Below, piece after piece: positions 17,500 through 25,616 of a stretch of DNA of 64,000 nt (positions within the stretch are counted from its first letter, which is position 1; the number at the start of each line of letters is the position of its first letter). Made by a program: the position numbers and the translations under genes. The stretch lies in NCBI RefSeq assembly GCF_043195135.1, contig NZ_JBAFWP010000014.1; one strand, written 5' to 3'. Source of the DNA: NCEH01 sp043195135 (GTDB lineage Bacteria; Pseudomonadota; Alphaproteobacteria; Rhizobiales; Xanthobacteraceae). The notes under the pieces are model-generated. The model saw only the letters and a program-made list of their open reading frames with translations, made no database searches and was not told the DNA's origin.

Positions 17500-17979
17500 A
17501 TGATTTCACGCTTCCGCATGGATGTGGGCTTTGCCCTGCTGGTGGCGCTCGCGGGCGCCGTGGTGAGCTATAATTCGCTCGAAAACGGCATCGCCTGGGG
17601 CTCCTCCGGGCCGGAGCCGGGCTATTTTCCCTTCTATGTGGGCTGCCTGATCATCCTCGGCGCGTGCGGCGTGCTCGGGGAAGCCGTGGTGCGCCGCCGG
17701 GAGGAAGCCGAGCCGTTCGTGACCGCCGCCAAGCTCGCGGCGCTCGCGCGCTTCTTCCTGCCGGTGGTGGCCTTCGCGCTCGTCTCGGCCGTCCTCGGTC
17801 TCTACATCGGCATGGCGCTCTATGTGTTCTACGCCCTGGCCGTGCCGGGCGGGTTCCGCTGGCCCACCTGCATCGGCGGGGCGCTGGCGGTGACGATCGT
17901 CTCCTTCATCGTATTCGAGAAGCTGTTCCAGGTGCCGCTGCTGAAGGGCCCGGTCCTCGACGCTCTCGGCATCTATTGA
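17500..17979 (+). CDS. tctB: TTT transporter small membrane subunit (TctB family)
   Basis: Membrane protein of 159 residues with about four hydrophobic helices (near 10-25, 45-64, 85-118 and 125-147), the layout of TctB subunits. The stretch GSSGPEPGYFPFYVG is a family marker. It sits 60 bases after tctC and 22 bases before tctA, so the three transporter subunits form one operon. TctB is thought to assist the large subunit in secondary, cation-coupled uptake. Sequence is generally poorly conserved in this subunit; context is the stronger evidence. Confidence 0.88.
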   Translation: MISRFRMDVGFALLVALAGAVVSYNSLENGIAWGSSGPEPGYFPFYVGCLIILGACGVLGEAVVRRREEAEPFVTAAKLAALARFFLPVVAFALVSAVLGLYIGMALYVFYALAVPGGFRWPTCIGGALAVTIVSFIVFEKLFQVPLLKGPVLDALGIY

Positions 17980-18001
17980 ACAAACCGGGCGGAAACACGC
18001 G

Positions 18002-19513
18002 ATGGGCAATTTCGGTCAGCTCATGGACGGCTTCGCCGTCGCGCTCACCTTCAACCATGTGGCGATCATGGTGGGCGGGGTGCTGCTGGGCCTGGTGGTG
18101 GGCGTGCTGCCCGGCCTCGGCGCGCCGAACGGCGTCTCGCTGCTGCTGCCGCTCACCTTCACCATGGACCCCATCTCGGCGATCATTCTTTTGACCTCCA
18201 TGTATTGGGGGGCGCTGTTCGGCGGGTCCACCACCTCCATATTGTTCAATATTCCCGGCGAACCCTCCTCGGTCGCCACCACGTTCGACGGCTATCCGAT
18301 GGCGCGCAACGGGCAGGCCGCGCGGGCGCTGACGCTCGCCTTCTCCTCCGCCGGCATCGGCGCGCTGACCGGCGTCATCGTCATCACGCTCCTGTCGGGC
18401 TGGGTCGCGAATTTTGCCCTGCGCTTCGGCGCGGCGGAATATTTCGCGGTCTATTTCATGGCCTTCGCTTCCTTCATCGGCATGAGCGGCGGCTCCCCCT
18501 TCCGCAGCCTCGTGTCGATGATGATGGGCTTCGCCTGCGCCACCATCGGCATGGACACCATTTCCGGCGCGAGCCGCCTCACCTTCGAGATGGACGAGCT
18601 GATCGGCGGCATTTCCTTCCTGGTGGCGGTGATCGGCCTGTTCGGCTTCGGCGAGTTGCTGCTGACCATGGAGGAGGGGCTGAAGTTCGAAGGCGTGAAG
18701 GCCCGCCTCAGCCTGCGCGAGATCTTCCGCACCGTGTGCGAGCTGCCGCGCTATTTCGTGACCATCGTGCGCAGCGCGCTGATCGGCTGCTGGATGGGCA
18801 TCACGCCCGGAGGCCCCACGGCGGCGTCCTTCATGTCCTATGCCATGGGGCGGCGCTTTTCCAAGCGCGGCAAGCATTTCGGCAAGGGCGAGCCGGAGGG
18901 CATCGTGGCCCCGGAAACCGCCGATCATTCGGCCGGCTCGTGCGCCCTTCTGCCCATGCTGGCGCTCGGGATTCCCGGCTCGGCCACCGCGGCGGTGATG
19001 ATGGGCGGGCTGATGATCTGGGGCCTTGCGCCCGGGCCCATGCTGTTCACCACCCAGCCGGATTTCGTGTGGGGCCTGATCGCCTCCATGTATCTCGGCA
19101 ATCTCATCGCCGTGGTGCTGGTGCTCGCCACCGTGCCGCTGTTCGCCACCATCCTGCGGGCGCCGTTCACCGTCGTCGGCCCGATGATCGTCGTGGTCTG
19201 CGTCATCGGTGCCTATACGGTCGCGAGCCACGTGTTCGACCTGTGGCTGGCGCTGGGTTTCGGCGTGATCGGCTATATTTTCAAGAAGCTGGAGTATCCC
19301 CTCGCCCCGTTCGTGCTGGCCATGGTGCTGGGCGACAAGGCGGAGGATGCCTTCCGCCAGGCGATGCTCAGCTCCGGCGGCTCGGCCTCGATCTTCTGGT
19401 CCAATCCGCTGGTGGGCACGATGATGGCATTGGGCGTGCTGCTGCTTCTGCTGCCCGCCATCGGCGCGGTGATGGGGCGCCTGCGCGGGCCGCGCGGAGC
19501 GGAGGCGGTGTGA
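18002..19513 (+). CDS. tctA: TTT transporter large membrane subunit (TctA family)
   Basis: Polytopic inner-membrane protein of 503 residues with about twelve spans, the transport channel of the TTT system. Two family motifs are visible: GVLPGLGAPNG near residue 36 and the related GITPGGPTAASFMSY near 265, which mark the two inverted repeats of the fold and probably the carboxylate site. It works with TctB and the periplasmic TctC. The stop is 58 bases before the regulator start. Nothing is truncated. Confidence 0.93.
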   Translation: MGNFGQLMDGFAVALTFNHVAIMVGGVLLGLVVGVLPGLGAPNGVSLLLPLTFTMDPISAIILLTSMYWGALFGGSTTSILFNIPGEPSSVATTFDGYPMARNGQAARALTLAFSSAGIGALTGVIVITLLSGWVANFALRFGAAEYFAVYFMAFASFIGMSGGSPFRSLVSMMMGFACATIGMDTISGASRLTFEMDELIGGISFLVAVIGLFGFGELLLTMEEGLKFEGVKARLSLREIFRTVCELPRYFVTIVRSALIGCWMGITPGGPTAASFMSYAMGRRFSKRGKHFGKGEPEGIVAPETADHSAGSCALLPMLALGIPGSATAAVMMGGLMIWGLAPGPMLFTTQPDFVWGLIASMYLGNLIAVVLVLATVPLFATILRAPFTVVGPMIVVVCVIGAYTVASHVFDLWLALGFGVIGYIFKKLEYPLAPFVLAMVLGDKAEDAFRQAMLSSGGSASIFWSNPLVGTMMALGVLLLLLPAIGAVMGRLRGPRGAEAV

Positions 19514-19571
19514 TGGCGAATCAGTGCTACCAAAGGGATATTTGGCCCACCCGACGCCGGATGATCCTGTC

Positions 19572-20381
19572 ATGACGAGCTCCGCGCACATCGTCCGCCA
19601 TTCGCTGCACGAAACCCTCGTGGCGCCCTTGCGGGACATGATCCTGCAAGGCGAACTGAGGCCCGGCGAGAAGGTGCCGGAAGAGCAGCTGTGCGCCCAT
19701 TTCGGCGTCTCCCGCACCCCCATCCGCGAAGCCCTGAAAGTGCTGGCGGCGGAAGGCGTGCTGCAAATCCTGCCCCATCGCGGCGCGATCGTCGCGCGCA
19801 TCACCGAGGAGCAGGTGGAGGAGTTGTTCCCGATCATGGCGTCGCTGGAAGCGCTGGCCGGCGCGCTCGCCTGCCGCAACGCCACGGACGCGCAGATCGC
19901 CAAGGTGCGGGCGCTGCACGAGCAGATGATGTTCTATTACCGGGCCGGCGACGAGCCCGCCTATCTCAAGCAGAACCGCCTGATCCACGACGCCACGTTC
20001 GAGCTGGCGGGCAATGCCACGCTCGCGTCCTTCTATCATCAGGTGCTCACGCGCATTCACGCGTGCCGGTTCGTGATGCGCAAGAGCACCGCGCACTGGC
20101 GCCAGGCGGTGGCGGAGCACGAGCAGATGATCGCCGCTCTGGAAGCGCGCGACGGGCCGCGCCTGTCCAAGCTGCTGGAAGACCATGTGACCGGCACGAC
20201 CGTCGGCATCGCCCGCGAATTCATCGCCCGTGAGAGCGCCGCCGACGGCGCCGCGGGCCGCGAAGGCGCGGGCGCGGGAAGCGCGGGGGAAGGGCCGGCC
20301 GGGGGGCGGCCCGCAGACACCGCGCTTCCCACCCCTGCCCGGCGCGCGGTCGGCCGGCCGCGCAAGATCCGCGCCGAATAG
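19572..20381 (+). CDS. GntR-family regulator with FCD ligand domain
   Basis: Transcription regulator of about 269 residues. The N-terminal winged helix contains PEEQLCAHFGVSRTPIREAL (39-58), followed by an all-helical FCD domain that usually binds an organic acid and often a metal through histidines such as those in RLIHDATF and AEHEQM. The last 45 residues are an Ala/Gly/Pro-rich tail not needed for the fold. ATG 19572 is preferred; a GTG at 19524 would add 16 residues and neither has a strong ribosome site. Placed between the transporter and the CoA enzymes, it is the likely local regulator and may bind the AT-rich word present ahead of tctC and of the CoA-transferase. Confidence 0.88.
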   Translation: MTSSAHIVRHSLHETLVAPLRDMILQGELRPGEKVPEEQLCAHFGVSRTPIREALKVLAAEGVLQILPHRGAIVARITEEQVEELFPIMASLEALAGALACRNATDAQIAKVRALHEQMMFYYRAGDEPAYLKQNRLIHDATFELAGNATLASFYHQVLTRIHACRFVMRKSTAHWRQAVAEHEQMIAALEARDGPRLSKLLEDHVTGTTVGIAREFIARESAADGAAGREGAGAGSAGEGPAGGRPADTALPTPARRAVGRPRKIRAE

Positions 20382-20424
20382 CAGAAGACGCATGCTCCCT
20401 CGGCGCCGTGCGCCGCAGCAAATG

Positions 20425-20435
20425 TAATTATTGAT
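20425..20435 (+). promoter_or_regulatory. Operator-like word TAATTATTGAT before the CoA-transferase gene
   Basis: Eleven bases identical to 16364-16374 ahead of tctC, here 20 bases before the ATG of the CoA-transferase gene and just upstream of its AGGAGG ribosome site. Such an AT-only stretch stands out in this GC-rich region. Confidence 0.5.
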
Positions 20436-20455
20436 TAGATGCCAGGAGGCCCATC

Positions 20456-21727
20456 ATGAGCGCAACCCATCGCCCCGCCGCCGCGCGGGACACCGCCGAG
20501 CGGCCCGCGGTCGAGGGACAGGCGGCGCGCCGTCCCCTGCCGCTGGAGGGGGTGCGCGTGCTCGATGTCAGCCAGGTGATGGCCGGGCCCTATGCCAGCA
20601 TGCTGCTGGGCGACCTCGGTGCCGACGTGATCAAGGTGGAGCCGCCGGGCACCGGCGACCAGACCCGCAGCGCCATGGGCTTCAAGATGAAGGGCCCGGA
20701 CAGCATGGGCTTCCTCAACATGAACCGGAACAAGCGGTCCATCGCCATCAACCTGAAGAGCGAGGCCGGCCGCGACCTGTTCTACAAACTGGTCGAGACG
20801 GCCGATATTCTCATCGAGAATTACCGCCCCGGCGTGATGAAGAAGCTCAAGTGCGATTATGAGAGCCTCAAGGCCATCAATCCGCGCCTGGTCTATGCCT
20901 CCATTTCCGGGTTCGGCCAGACCGGCCCCTGGGCGCTGCGCCCGGGCTTCGACCTGATGGCGCAGGCCATGTCCGGCGTGATGAGCGTCACCGGCCATCC
21001 CGGCGGCCCGCCGGTGAAGGCCGGCGTGCCGGTGGCCGACATCGGCTGCGGCCTGTTCGCGGTCTATGCGGTGCTGGGCGCCTATATCGGCCGCACCCAC
21101 ACCGGCGAAGGGCAATATATCGACACCTCCCTGTTCGAGGCGGCGCTGGCCTTCTCGGTGTGGGACACCAGCGAATATTGGGGCACCGGGAAGGTGCCGA
21201 CCCCGCTCGGCACCGCCAATCGCATGAGCGCGCCCTATCAGGCGGTGCGGTCCAAGGACGGCTATTTCGTCATGGGCGCCACCAACCAGAAGCTCTATCG
21301 CGCCTTGTGCGAAAACCTCGGCCGGCCGGAGCTGATCGAGGACCCGCGCTTCAGCGATATTTCCGCCCGGCTGGCCAATCGCGAGGCGCTGATCGAGGAG
21401 CTGGAGAAGGTGTTCGTCACCCGCACCTCGGAAGACTGGGTGGAGCGCCTGCTCGCCGTCGGCATTCCCGCCGGTCCCATGTACAACTACCCCGAGGCGT
21501 TCGAGAGCGCGCACGGCCAGCATCGCAACATGCGGATGGAAGTGCCGCACCCCATCGAGGGTACGGTCCCCAATATCGGCTTTGCGGTGAAGCTCCAGGG
21601 CACGCCCCAGCAGGTGCGGCTGCATCCCCCGCTGCTTGGCGAGCATACCGAGGCTATTCTCGGCGAGTTGGGCGTGGTCGGAGAAGCCGTGGACGCCCTG
21701 CGCACGGGAGGAGCCTTCGAGCCATGA
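20456..21727 (+). CDS. Class III CoA-transferase (CaiB/BaiF family)
   Basis: CoA-transferase of 423 residues that moves CoA between carboxylic acids in the formyl-CoA transferase/CaiB fold. The N-terminal block LPLEGVRVLDVSQVMAGPYA and LADLGADVIKVE-like sequence (LGDLGADVIKVE) are typical, and the catalytic aspartate is expected at D195 in VADIGCG. A strong CCAGGAGG precedes the ATG. The stop overlaps the next ATG by 4 bases (ATGA), coupling it to the enoyl-CoA hydratase. With the TTT transporter just upstream it probably activates the imported acid by taking CoA from a donor such as succinyl-CoA. Donor and acceptor are unknown. Confidence 0.9.
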   Translation: MSATHRPAAARDTAERPAVEGQAARRPLPLEGVRVLDVSQVMAGPYASMLLGDLGADVIKVEPPGTGDQTRSAMGFKMKGPDSMGFLNMNRNKRSIAINLKSEAGRDLFYKLVETADILIENYRPGVMKKLKCDYESLKAINPRLVYASISGFGQTGPWALRPGFDLMAQAMSGVMSVTGHPGGPPVKAGVPVADIGCGLFAVYAVLGAYIGRTHTGEGQYIDTSLFEAALAFSVWDTSEYWGTGKVPTPLGTANRMSAPYQAVRSKDGYFVMGATNQKLYRALCENLGRPELIEDPRFSDISARLANREALIEELEKVFVTRTSEDWVERLLAVGIPAGPMYNYPEAFESAHGQHRNMRMEVPHPIEGTVPNIGFAVKLQGTPQQVRLHPPLLGEHTEAILGELGVVGEAVDALRTGGAFEP

Positions 21728-22533
21728 ACGACACCCTGACCGCCACCGCCCCTCCCGCCGCCGATTCCGGCACGGTGCGGCTGGAGATCGACGGACCGAT
21801 CGCCCGCCTCACCTTCGACCGGCCCCATGCGCACAACGCCATGACCTGGCGCATGTATGAGGAATTGGCGCAGGCCTGCGCCCTGCTCGCCACCAAGGCC
21901 GACACGGTGCGCGTGGCGGTGCTGCGCGGCGCCGGCGGCAAGGCGTTCGTGGCCGGCACCTCGATCGATCAGTTCCGTGCCTTTGCGGGCGGAGACGACG
22001 GCATCGCCTATGAAGCCAAGGTGGAAGGCTTCATCGGCGCGCTGGAGCAGCTGCCCATGCCCACCATCGCCGTGATCGAAGGCTTCGCGGTGGGCGGCGG
22101 CATGGCGATTTCCAATGTCTGCGACTTCCGCGTGGCGACGCCCGGCGCGCGGTTCGGTGTGCCGATCGCCCGCACGCTGGGCAATTGCCTTTCGGCGGCG
22201 AACCTGCGCCGCCTCACCCAGGCCCTCGGCCTGCCCGTGGTGAAGCGCATGCTCATGCTGGCGGAGCTGATGCCGGCCGAAAGCCTGCCCACCGGCTATG
22301 TGAGCGTGGTCGCGCCCGAGGCGCTGGACGCCCATGTGGCGGAGCTGTGCGCGCGCATCGCATCCCAGGCCCCCGTCACCATGCGGGTGACCAAGGAAGC
22401 CCTGCGCCGGCTCGGCGATGATCTCGACCCCGAGGACGGCGACCTCGTTCGCGCCGCCTACGGCAGCGCCGATTTCCAGGAAGGCGTGGACGCCTTCACC
22501 TCCAAGCGCCCGCCGGTCTGGCGCGGCGTCTAG
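21724..22533 (+). CDS. Enoyl-CoA hydratase/isomerase family protein
   Basis: Crotonase-fold protein of 269 residues that acts on acyl-CoA thioesters. The CoA-binding and oxyanion regions are seen as FDRPHAHNAM near 33-42, GAGGKAFVAGTSI near 69-81 and EGFAVGGGMAIS near 120-131. The position of the usual catalytic glutamate pair is not obvious (GVPIARTLGN), so hydration, isomerisation or another crotonase reaction is possible. The start overlaps the CoA-transferase stop. It probably takes the CoA-activated product of that enzyme as substrate. A clean hairpin terminator follows 37 bases after the stop. Confidence 0.87.
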   Translation: MNDTLTATAPPAADSGTVRLEIDGPIARLTFDRPHAHNAMTWRMYEELAQACALLATKADTVRVAVLRGAGGKAFVAGTSIDQFRAFAGGDDGIAYEAKVEGFIGALEQLPMPTIAVIEGFAVGGGMAISNVCDFRVATPGARFGVPIARTLGNCLSAANLRRLTQALGLPVVKRMLMLAELMPAESLPTGYVSVVAPEALDAHVAELCARIASQAPVTMRVTKEALRRLGDDLDPEDGDLVRAAYGSADFQEGVDAFTSKRPPVWRGV

Positions 22534-22570
22534 CCGCCCGCCCGGATTCGTCCCCGGTCCGAAACGACCA

Positions 22571-22597
22571 TGCCCGGCAGATCGCCGGGCATTTTCT
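22571..22597 (+). terminator. Rho-independent terminator of the tct/CoA-transferase locus
   Basis: Perfect 8-bp stem TGCCCGGC (22571-22578) / GCCGGGCA (22584-22591) with a 5-base loop, followed by TTTTCTT. It lies between the convergent hydratase and Ntn-hydrolase genes. Confidence 0.7.
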
Positions 22598-22611
22598 TGA
22601 ATGCGCGTCCC

Positions 22612-23724
22612 TCAGCGCAGGACGTCGAGGGCGGCTGCCGGCGTTTCGATGGAGAAGGTCTTCATCGCCTTGGCGTCGAGGTCCGCCTTCGTCAGGTCGA
22701 GCACCTGGGTCTGGCTGTTCTGGTAGGTGCGCAAGTAGAAGCGCTTCGTCTTGAGATCCGAAACGGCGCTCCATTCCGTGGTCTCGACCCCGGCGATGCC
22801 GCCGCCGGCCTGGCTGTCCGCCGCCGTACGCACGACCCCGGGCGCGATGTCGAACGTATTCAGCAGATGGAACGCAAGATCCACCGCATCCGAACTCTTG
22901 GCGAGCGGGGGCGCCGCGCGGCTATATTGGAACGCCCGCACGAAACGCGACGGCGACGACACATCGCCCGGCAGGCCCACGGCGCCGGAACCGGTGCTGG
23001 GCGGCGAGATCGTCAGCCCGCCGATGGTGACCGGCTTGGGGTCATAGGCCGAGAGATTGAGATAATTGCCAAGATTGGCGATGTGCCACTCGAAGTTCGG
23101 CGCATTGGTCAGCACGCCCGTCGGGTTGTCGTGCATCTGAAGCAAGCCGCCGATATATTCGATCACAAGGCTTTTCCCGCCGGCGTCGTGCAGCGTGACA
23201 TGCAGCGGCGCGGGCATCTTCAGCACCGATTGCAGCGCTTTGTTCACCTTGATCTTGGGCAGGGCGACCTTGACTTCCTCGACCGTGGCGAAGTTCGTCA
23301 GGAGATAGAGCAGCAGTTCGTAGGACGCGATCGAACTCTTCGCATCGGCGGGCGCGACCTCCTGATAATCCGCAAGGCCCGGCAGATAGAGCATGCCGCC
23401 GGCAAGGCCCGCCTCGTTGAGGCCGTCCACGAGCACCGGGAGGCCGAGCCCATTGAGGCCGACGGCCCCATATTTCGTGGTCCACGGCAGGCCCGCATTG
23501 GCGGTGCCGTCCGGCGCGGTGCCGGCGAGCGCGAGCTTGCGCGGCACCACCAGGAATTGCGACTGCATGGGCAGGCCGAATTCCATGGTGCGCCCATAGA
23601 CGAAACCACCGTCATTGGAGTGCAGCAGGAAAGAGGTGCAGGCATTCGCCTGCTGCACCGGCAGAACGACCGCCGATATCAGGGCAAACGCGGCGGCCAT
23701 CGATCGGGTGACGCGTGACAGCAT
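22612..23724 (-). CDS. Secreted choloylglycine/penicillin V acylase-family Ntn hydrolase
   Basis: Linear amide C-N hydrolase of 370 residues. A signal peptide (hydrophobic stretch 8-22) runs up to QQANA, so cleavage after residue 28 would expose C29 as the N-terminal nucleophile (CTSFLLHSNDGG), as required in this family. R45 in YGRTMEF and the later segments PVLVDGLNEAGL and NLNTF-like LLNTFDIAPG match the bile salt hydrolase/PVA pattern. Known members cut bile salts, penicillin V or acyl-homoserine lactones. The start at 23724 has AAAGGGGG about 8 bases upstream. It probably acts in the periplasm; the natural substrate is open, with acyl-homoserine lactone signals a fair possibility. Confidence 0.85.
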   Translation of the reverse strand: MLSRVTRSMAAAFALISAVVLPVQQANACTSFLLHSNDGGFVYGRTMEFGLPMQSQFLVVPRKLALAGTAPDGTANAGLPWTTKYGAVGLNGLGLPVLVDGLNEAGLAGGMLYLPGLADYQEVAPADAKSSIASYELLLYLLTNFATVEEVKVALPKIKVNKALQSVLKMPAPLHVTLHDAGGKSLVIEYIGGLLQMHDNPTGVLTNAPNFEWHIANLGNYLNLSAYDPKPVTIGGLTISPPSTGSGAVGLPGDVSSPSRFVRAFQYSRAAPPLAKSSDAVDLAFHLLNTFDIAPGVVRTAADSQAGGGIAGVETTEWSAVSDLKTKRFYLRTYQNSQTQVLDLTKADLDAKAMKTFSIETPAAALDVLR

Positions 23725-24293
23725 GTTGAGCCCCCTTTGCGCGGCCGGTTCGCCGCCGGGGAAGCATAAGCATCGCACCCGCCGCTGCCCAGGGCGCCCG
23801 CCAAGTCTTCCCGGTTCCAGAGGTCGGAAATGTTCGGCGGCGGGCACTCCGGTGATTCTCTTTTCGGCATCGCGCCGGCTTCACATTTACGTTTAGTCAA
23901 TCGTATTGAGACACAAATGTCGCAGAATTCGAGAGTCCGGGCGCGAGAAGATCCGGGTGGAATGGTAGGCTGGCACCCGATTCCACGAACCCTATTTCCT
24001 AACGCCAGCCAGTTGCGCGCGCTCTTTCGCCGGCGGCGATCAGGACACCGAAATATCGATGGGATAAAGGGTTGCGGCTCGACGGTCGGGAGCGGAAACA
24101 CGAAGATTACCTCACGCCAAGTCTCCCGCAACGCGCCTTACACCTGCGTCTTCGCTGCGGCTGCGAGGTTGCTTCTCTTCCGGGCAGCACGCAAAAATCG
24201 TGCGTTACCATTTTAACGCGAAAAACGACGAAGACTTGCGGTTGTCAATGAGATGAGGCAATAAAGCATCACTCAAGAATAAGGACGACTTCA
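23725..24293 (+). other. Long intergenic region upstream of mucR
   Basis: About 570 bases without a gene that I accept; reading frames here have no ribosome site, no family resemblance and poor codon pattern. The last 120 bases become AT-richer, with TTTTAACGCGAAAAACG and CAATAAAGC, and probably hold the mucR promoter and possible autoregulatory AT-rich sites, since MucR/Ros proteins usually control their own genes. Confidence 0.5.
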
Positions 24294-24776
24294 TTGACCG
24301 ACGAATCCAACCCCGCCTTGAATGCAATATATGTGGAGCTCGCTGCAGAGATCGTGGCGGCCTACGTCAGCAACAATTCGGTGGCGGCAAGCGAGATCGC
24401 GAGCCTGATCGAAACCGTCCACACCTCCATCGCCAACCTCACGCAGACCACCAAGGAACCCGAAGTGGTGCCGCTGACTCCCGCCGTCAGCGTCCGGAAA
24501 TCGGTGACGCCCGATTACATCATCTGCCTGGAAGACGGAAAGCAGTTCAAGTCGCTGAAGCGCCATCTGCGCACGCGTTACGACCTGACCCCCGAAGAGT
24601 ACCGCGCGAAGTGGGGCCTGCCGAGCGACTATCCCATGGTTGCTCCGAACTATGCTGCCGCCCGCTCGGAATTGGCGAAGGCCTCCGGCCTCGGCCAGCT
24701 GCGCAAGACCGCCGCCGCCGCCCCCGTGGCCGCCAAGCCGGCCGCCAAGCGCCGCGCCCCGGCCAAGAAGAGCTGA
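24294..24776 (+). CDS. mucR: MucR/Ros-family transcriptional regulator, degenerate zinc site
   Basis: Global regulator of the Ros/MucR family, 160 residues. The N-terminal oligomerisation part (1-60) is followed by the DNA-binding domain from about 70, with CLEDGKQFKSLKRHL at 78-92 and the family block EYRAKWGLPSDYPMVAPNYA, then a basic Ala/Lys tail. In canonical members zinc is held by CxxC and two histidines; here only C78 and H91 remain, with D81, R95 and Y96 at the other ligand positions, so it is likely a metal-independent or altered member. The start is TTG 24294 with AAGGAC 6 bases upstream. A strong terminator follows. It probably regulates exopolysaccharide, motility and its own gene, by analogy with rhizobia. 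Confidence 0.88.
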   Translation: MTDESNPALNAIYVELAAEIVAAYVSNNSVAASEIASLIETVHTSIANLTQTTKEPEVVPLTPAVSVRKSVTPDYIICLEDGKQFKSLKRHLRTRYDLTPEEYRAKWGLPSDYPMVAPNYAAARSELAKASGLGQLRKTAAAAPVAAKPAAKRRAPAKKS

Positions 24777-24790
24777 AGTCCTCTGCTTGA

Positions 24791-24830
24791 AAAGACGGCG
24801 CGGGCCGCAACGCCCGCGCCGTCTTTTTAT
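24791..24830 (+). terminator. Strong Rho-independent terminator after mucR
   Basis: A perfect 15-bp stem AAAGACGGCGCGGGC (24791-24805) / 24812-24826 with loop CGCAAC, ending in TTTTTATTT. It is among the best terminators in the window and is nearly symmetrical, so it may work in both directions. Confidence 0.85.
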
Positions 24831-24983
24831 TTGCCGGCCGCGCATTGCGCAATCCGAGCCGGCGATTTTTGAAGCCGCGGGCAGTGTTTATACTGACTCC
24901 ACATTGAGCCGCACCGGTCAGCCGGCGCTGAACGTCCCGTGCGGCGGACGACGCCGGTTTTGCGCATTCGCCTGAGGGCGAAT

Positions 24984-25301
24984 TCAGGCCCGCACCACGG
25001 CCCGCGCGCCGCGCACCACACCCGCTCTTGCCATCTGCACCGGATCGTCGCGCAGCGGCGCGGGATCCTCCATCGGCTCGGGGTCGGGGAAAGGATCGCG
25101 CCGTGGCTCACGGCGCGGATCATCGTCCGGCAGGGGCGGCAGGTCCGGCCCGGGATCGGGAACATCCTCAGGATCGCCGATGGGGTCGATGGGTGGCACA
25201 GGGGGCGTCGGGGGCCGGATCGGCTCGGGATTGCCGGGAAACGGCCCCGCGTGAGGGCCGGAGCGGCGCAGCAATGCGGCCCCGTGCTCCAGGGAATTCA
25301 T
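24984..25301 (-). CDS. Proline/aspartate-rich small protein, unknown function
   Basis: Predicted 105-residue protein with a low-complexity core rich in Pro and Asp (PIRPPTPPVPPIDPIGDPED, then DPGPDLPPLPDDDPRREP), and a more basic end (MARAGVVRGARAVVRA). The start MNSLEHG at 25301 has AAGGACAG about 6 bases upstream, which is the main reason to believe it is translated. There is no signal peptide or membrane segment. It is probably disordered. Low-complexity composition in a GC-rich genome can also arise from a chance open frame, so the call is moderate. Confidence 0.45.
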   Translation of the reverse strand: MNSLEHGAALLRRSGPHAGPFPGNPEPIRPPTPPVPPIDPIGDPEDVPDPGPDLPPLPDDDPRREPRRDPFPDPEPMEDPAPLRDDPVQMARAGVVRGARAVVRA

Positions 25302-25616
25302 GGACTGTCCTTCCGCGTCTAGACCGGAAGAACCCCCGTGCCGCCCCAGCAGTTCCCATCTGCGCCCGAACAGGCTGCAAGCGAATGCTGAAAAGAAAAG
25401 TGCCGGACCTCGCGAGAGGCCCGGCAAGTATCGCCGCAGTGCGGCGAACCTTCCAGAGGGGAACAGCTGCTGCACCGCACAGGATGCAAGCAGTGCAAGA
25501 ACAAATTGCCCCTTCCTTGGGCAGATTGCAACGCAAAATGATCGCATGTCAGGCATGTGCCTAACGCTGGGCTAATGCGCGCCCAAGCCGCGTGCACCGG
25601 CCGGAAGCGTCACAAA
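25302..25616 (-). other. Intergenic region after lsrB
   Basis: About 315 bases with no supported gene. It holds a terminator-like hairpin on the minus strand (listed separately) and a second small stem CGCCGC/GCGGCG at 25432-25446. Otherwise I see nothing. Confidence 0.5.
25387..25425 (-). terminator. Candidate terminator downstream of lsrB
   Basis: GCCGGaCCTC (25402-25411), loop GCGA and GAGGcCCGGC (25416-25425) form a 9-bp stem with one mismatch. Read on the minus strand it is followed by ACTTTTCTTTTC, a reasonable U-tract. It lies about 190 bases after the lsrB stop, in the right direction for the trxB-lsrB transcript. Confidence 0.5.

Noticed and set aside
23830..24216. A 128-codon open frame in the gap before mucR
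   Set aside because: It has no good ribosome site, the composition looks random and no family is suggested.
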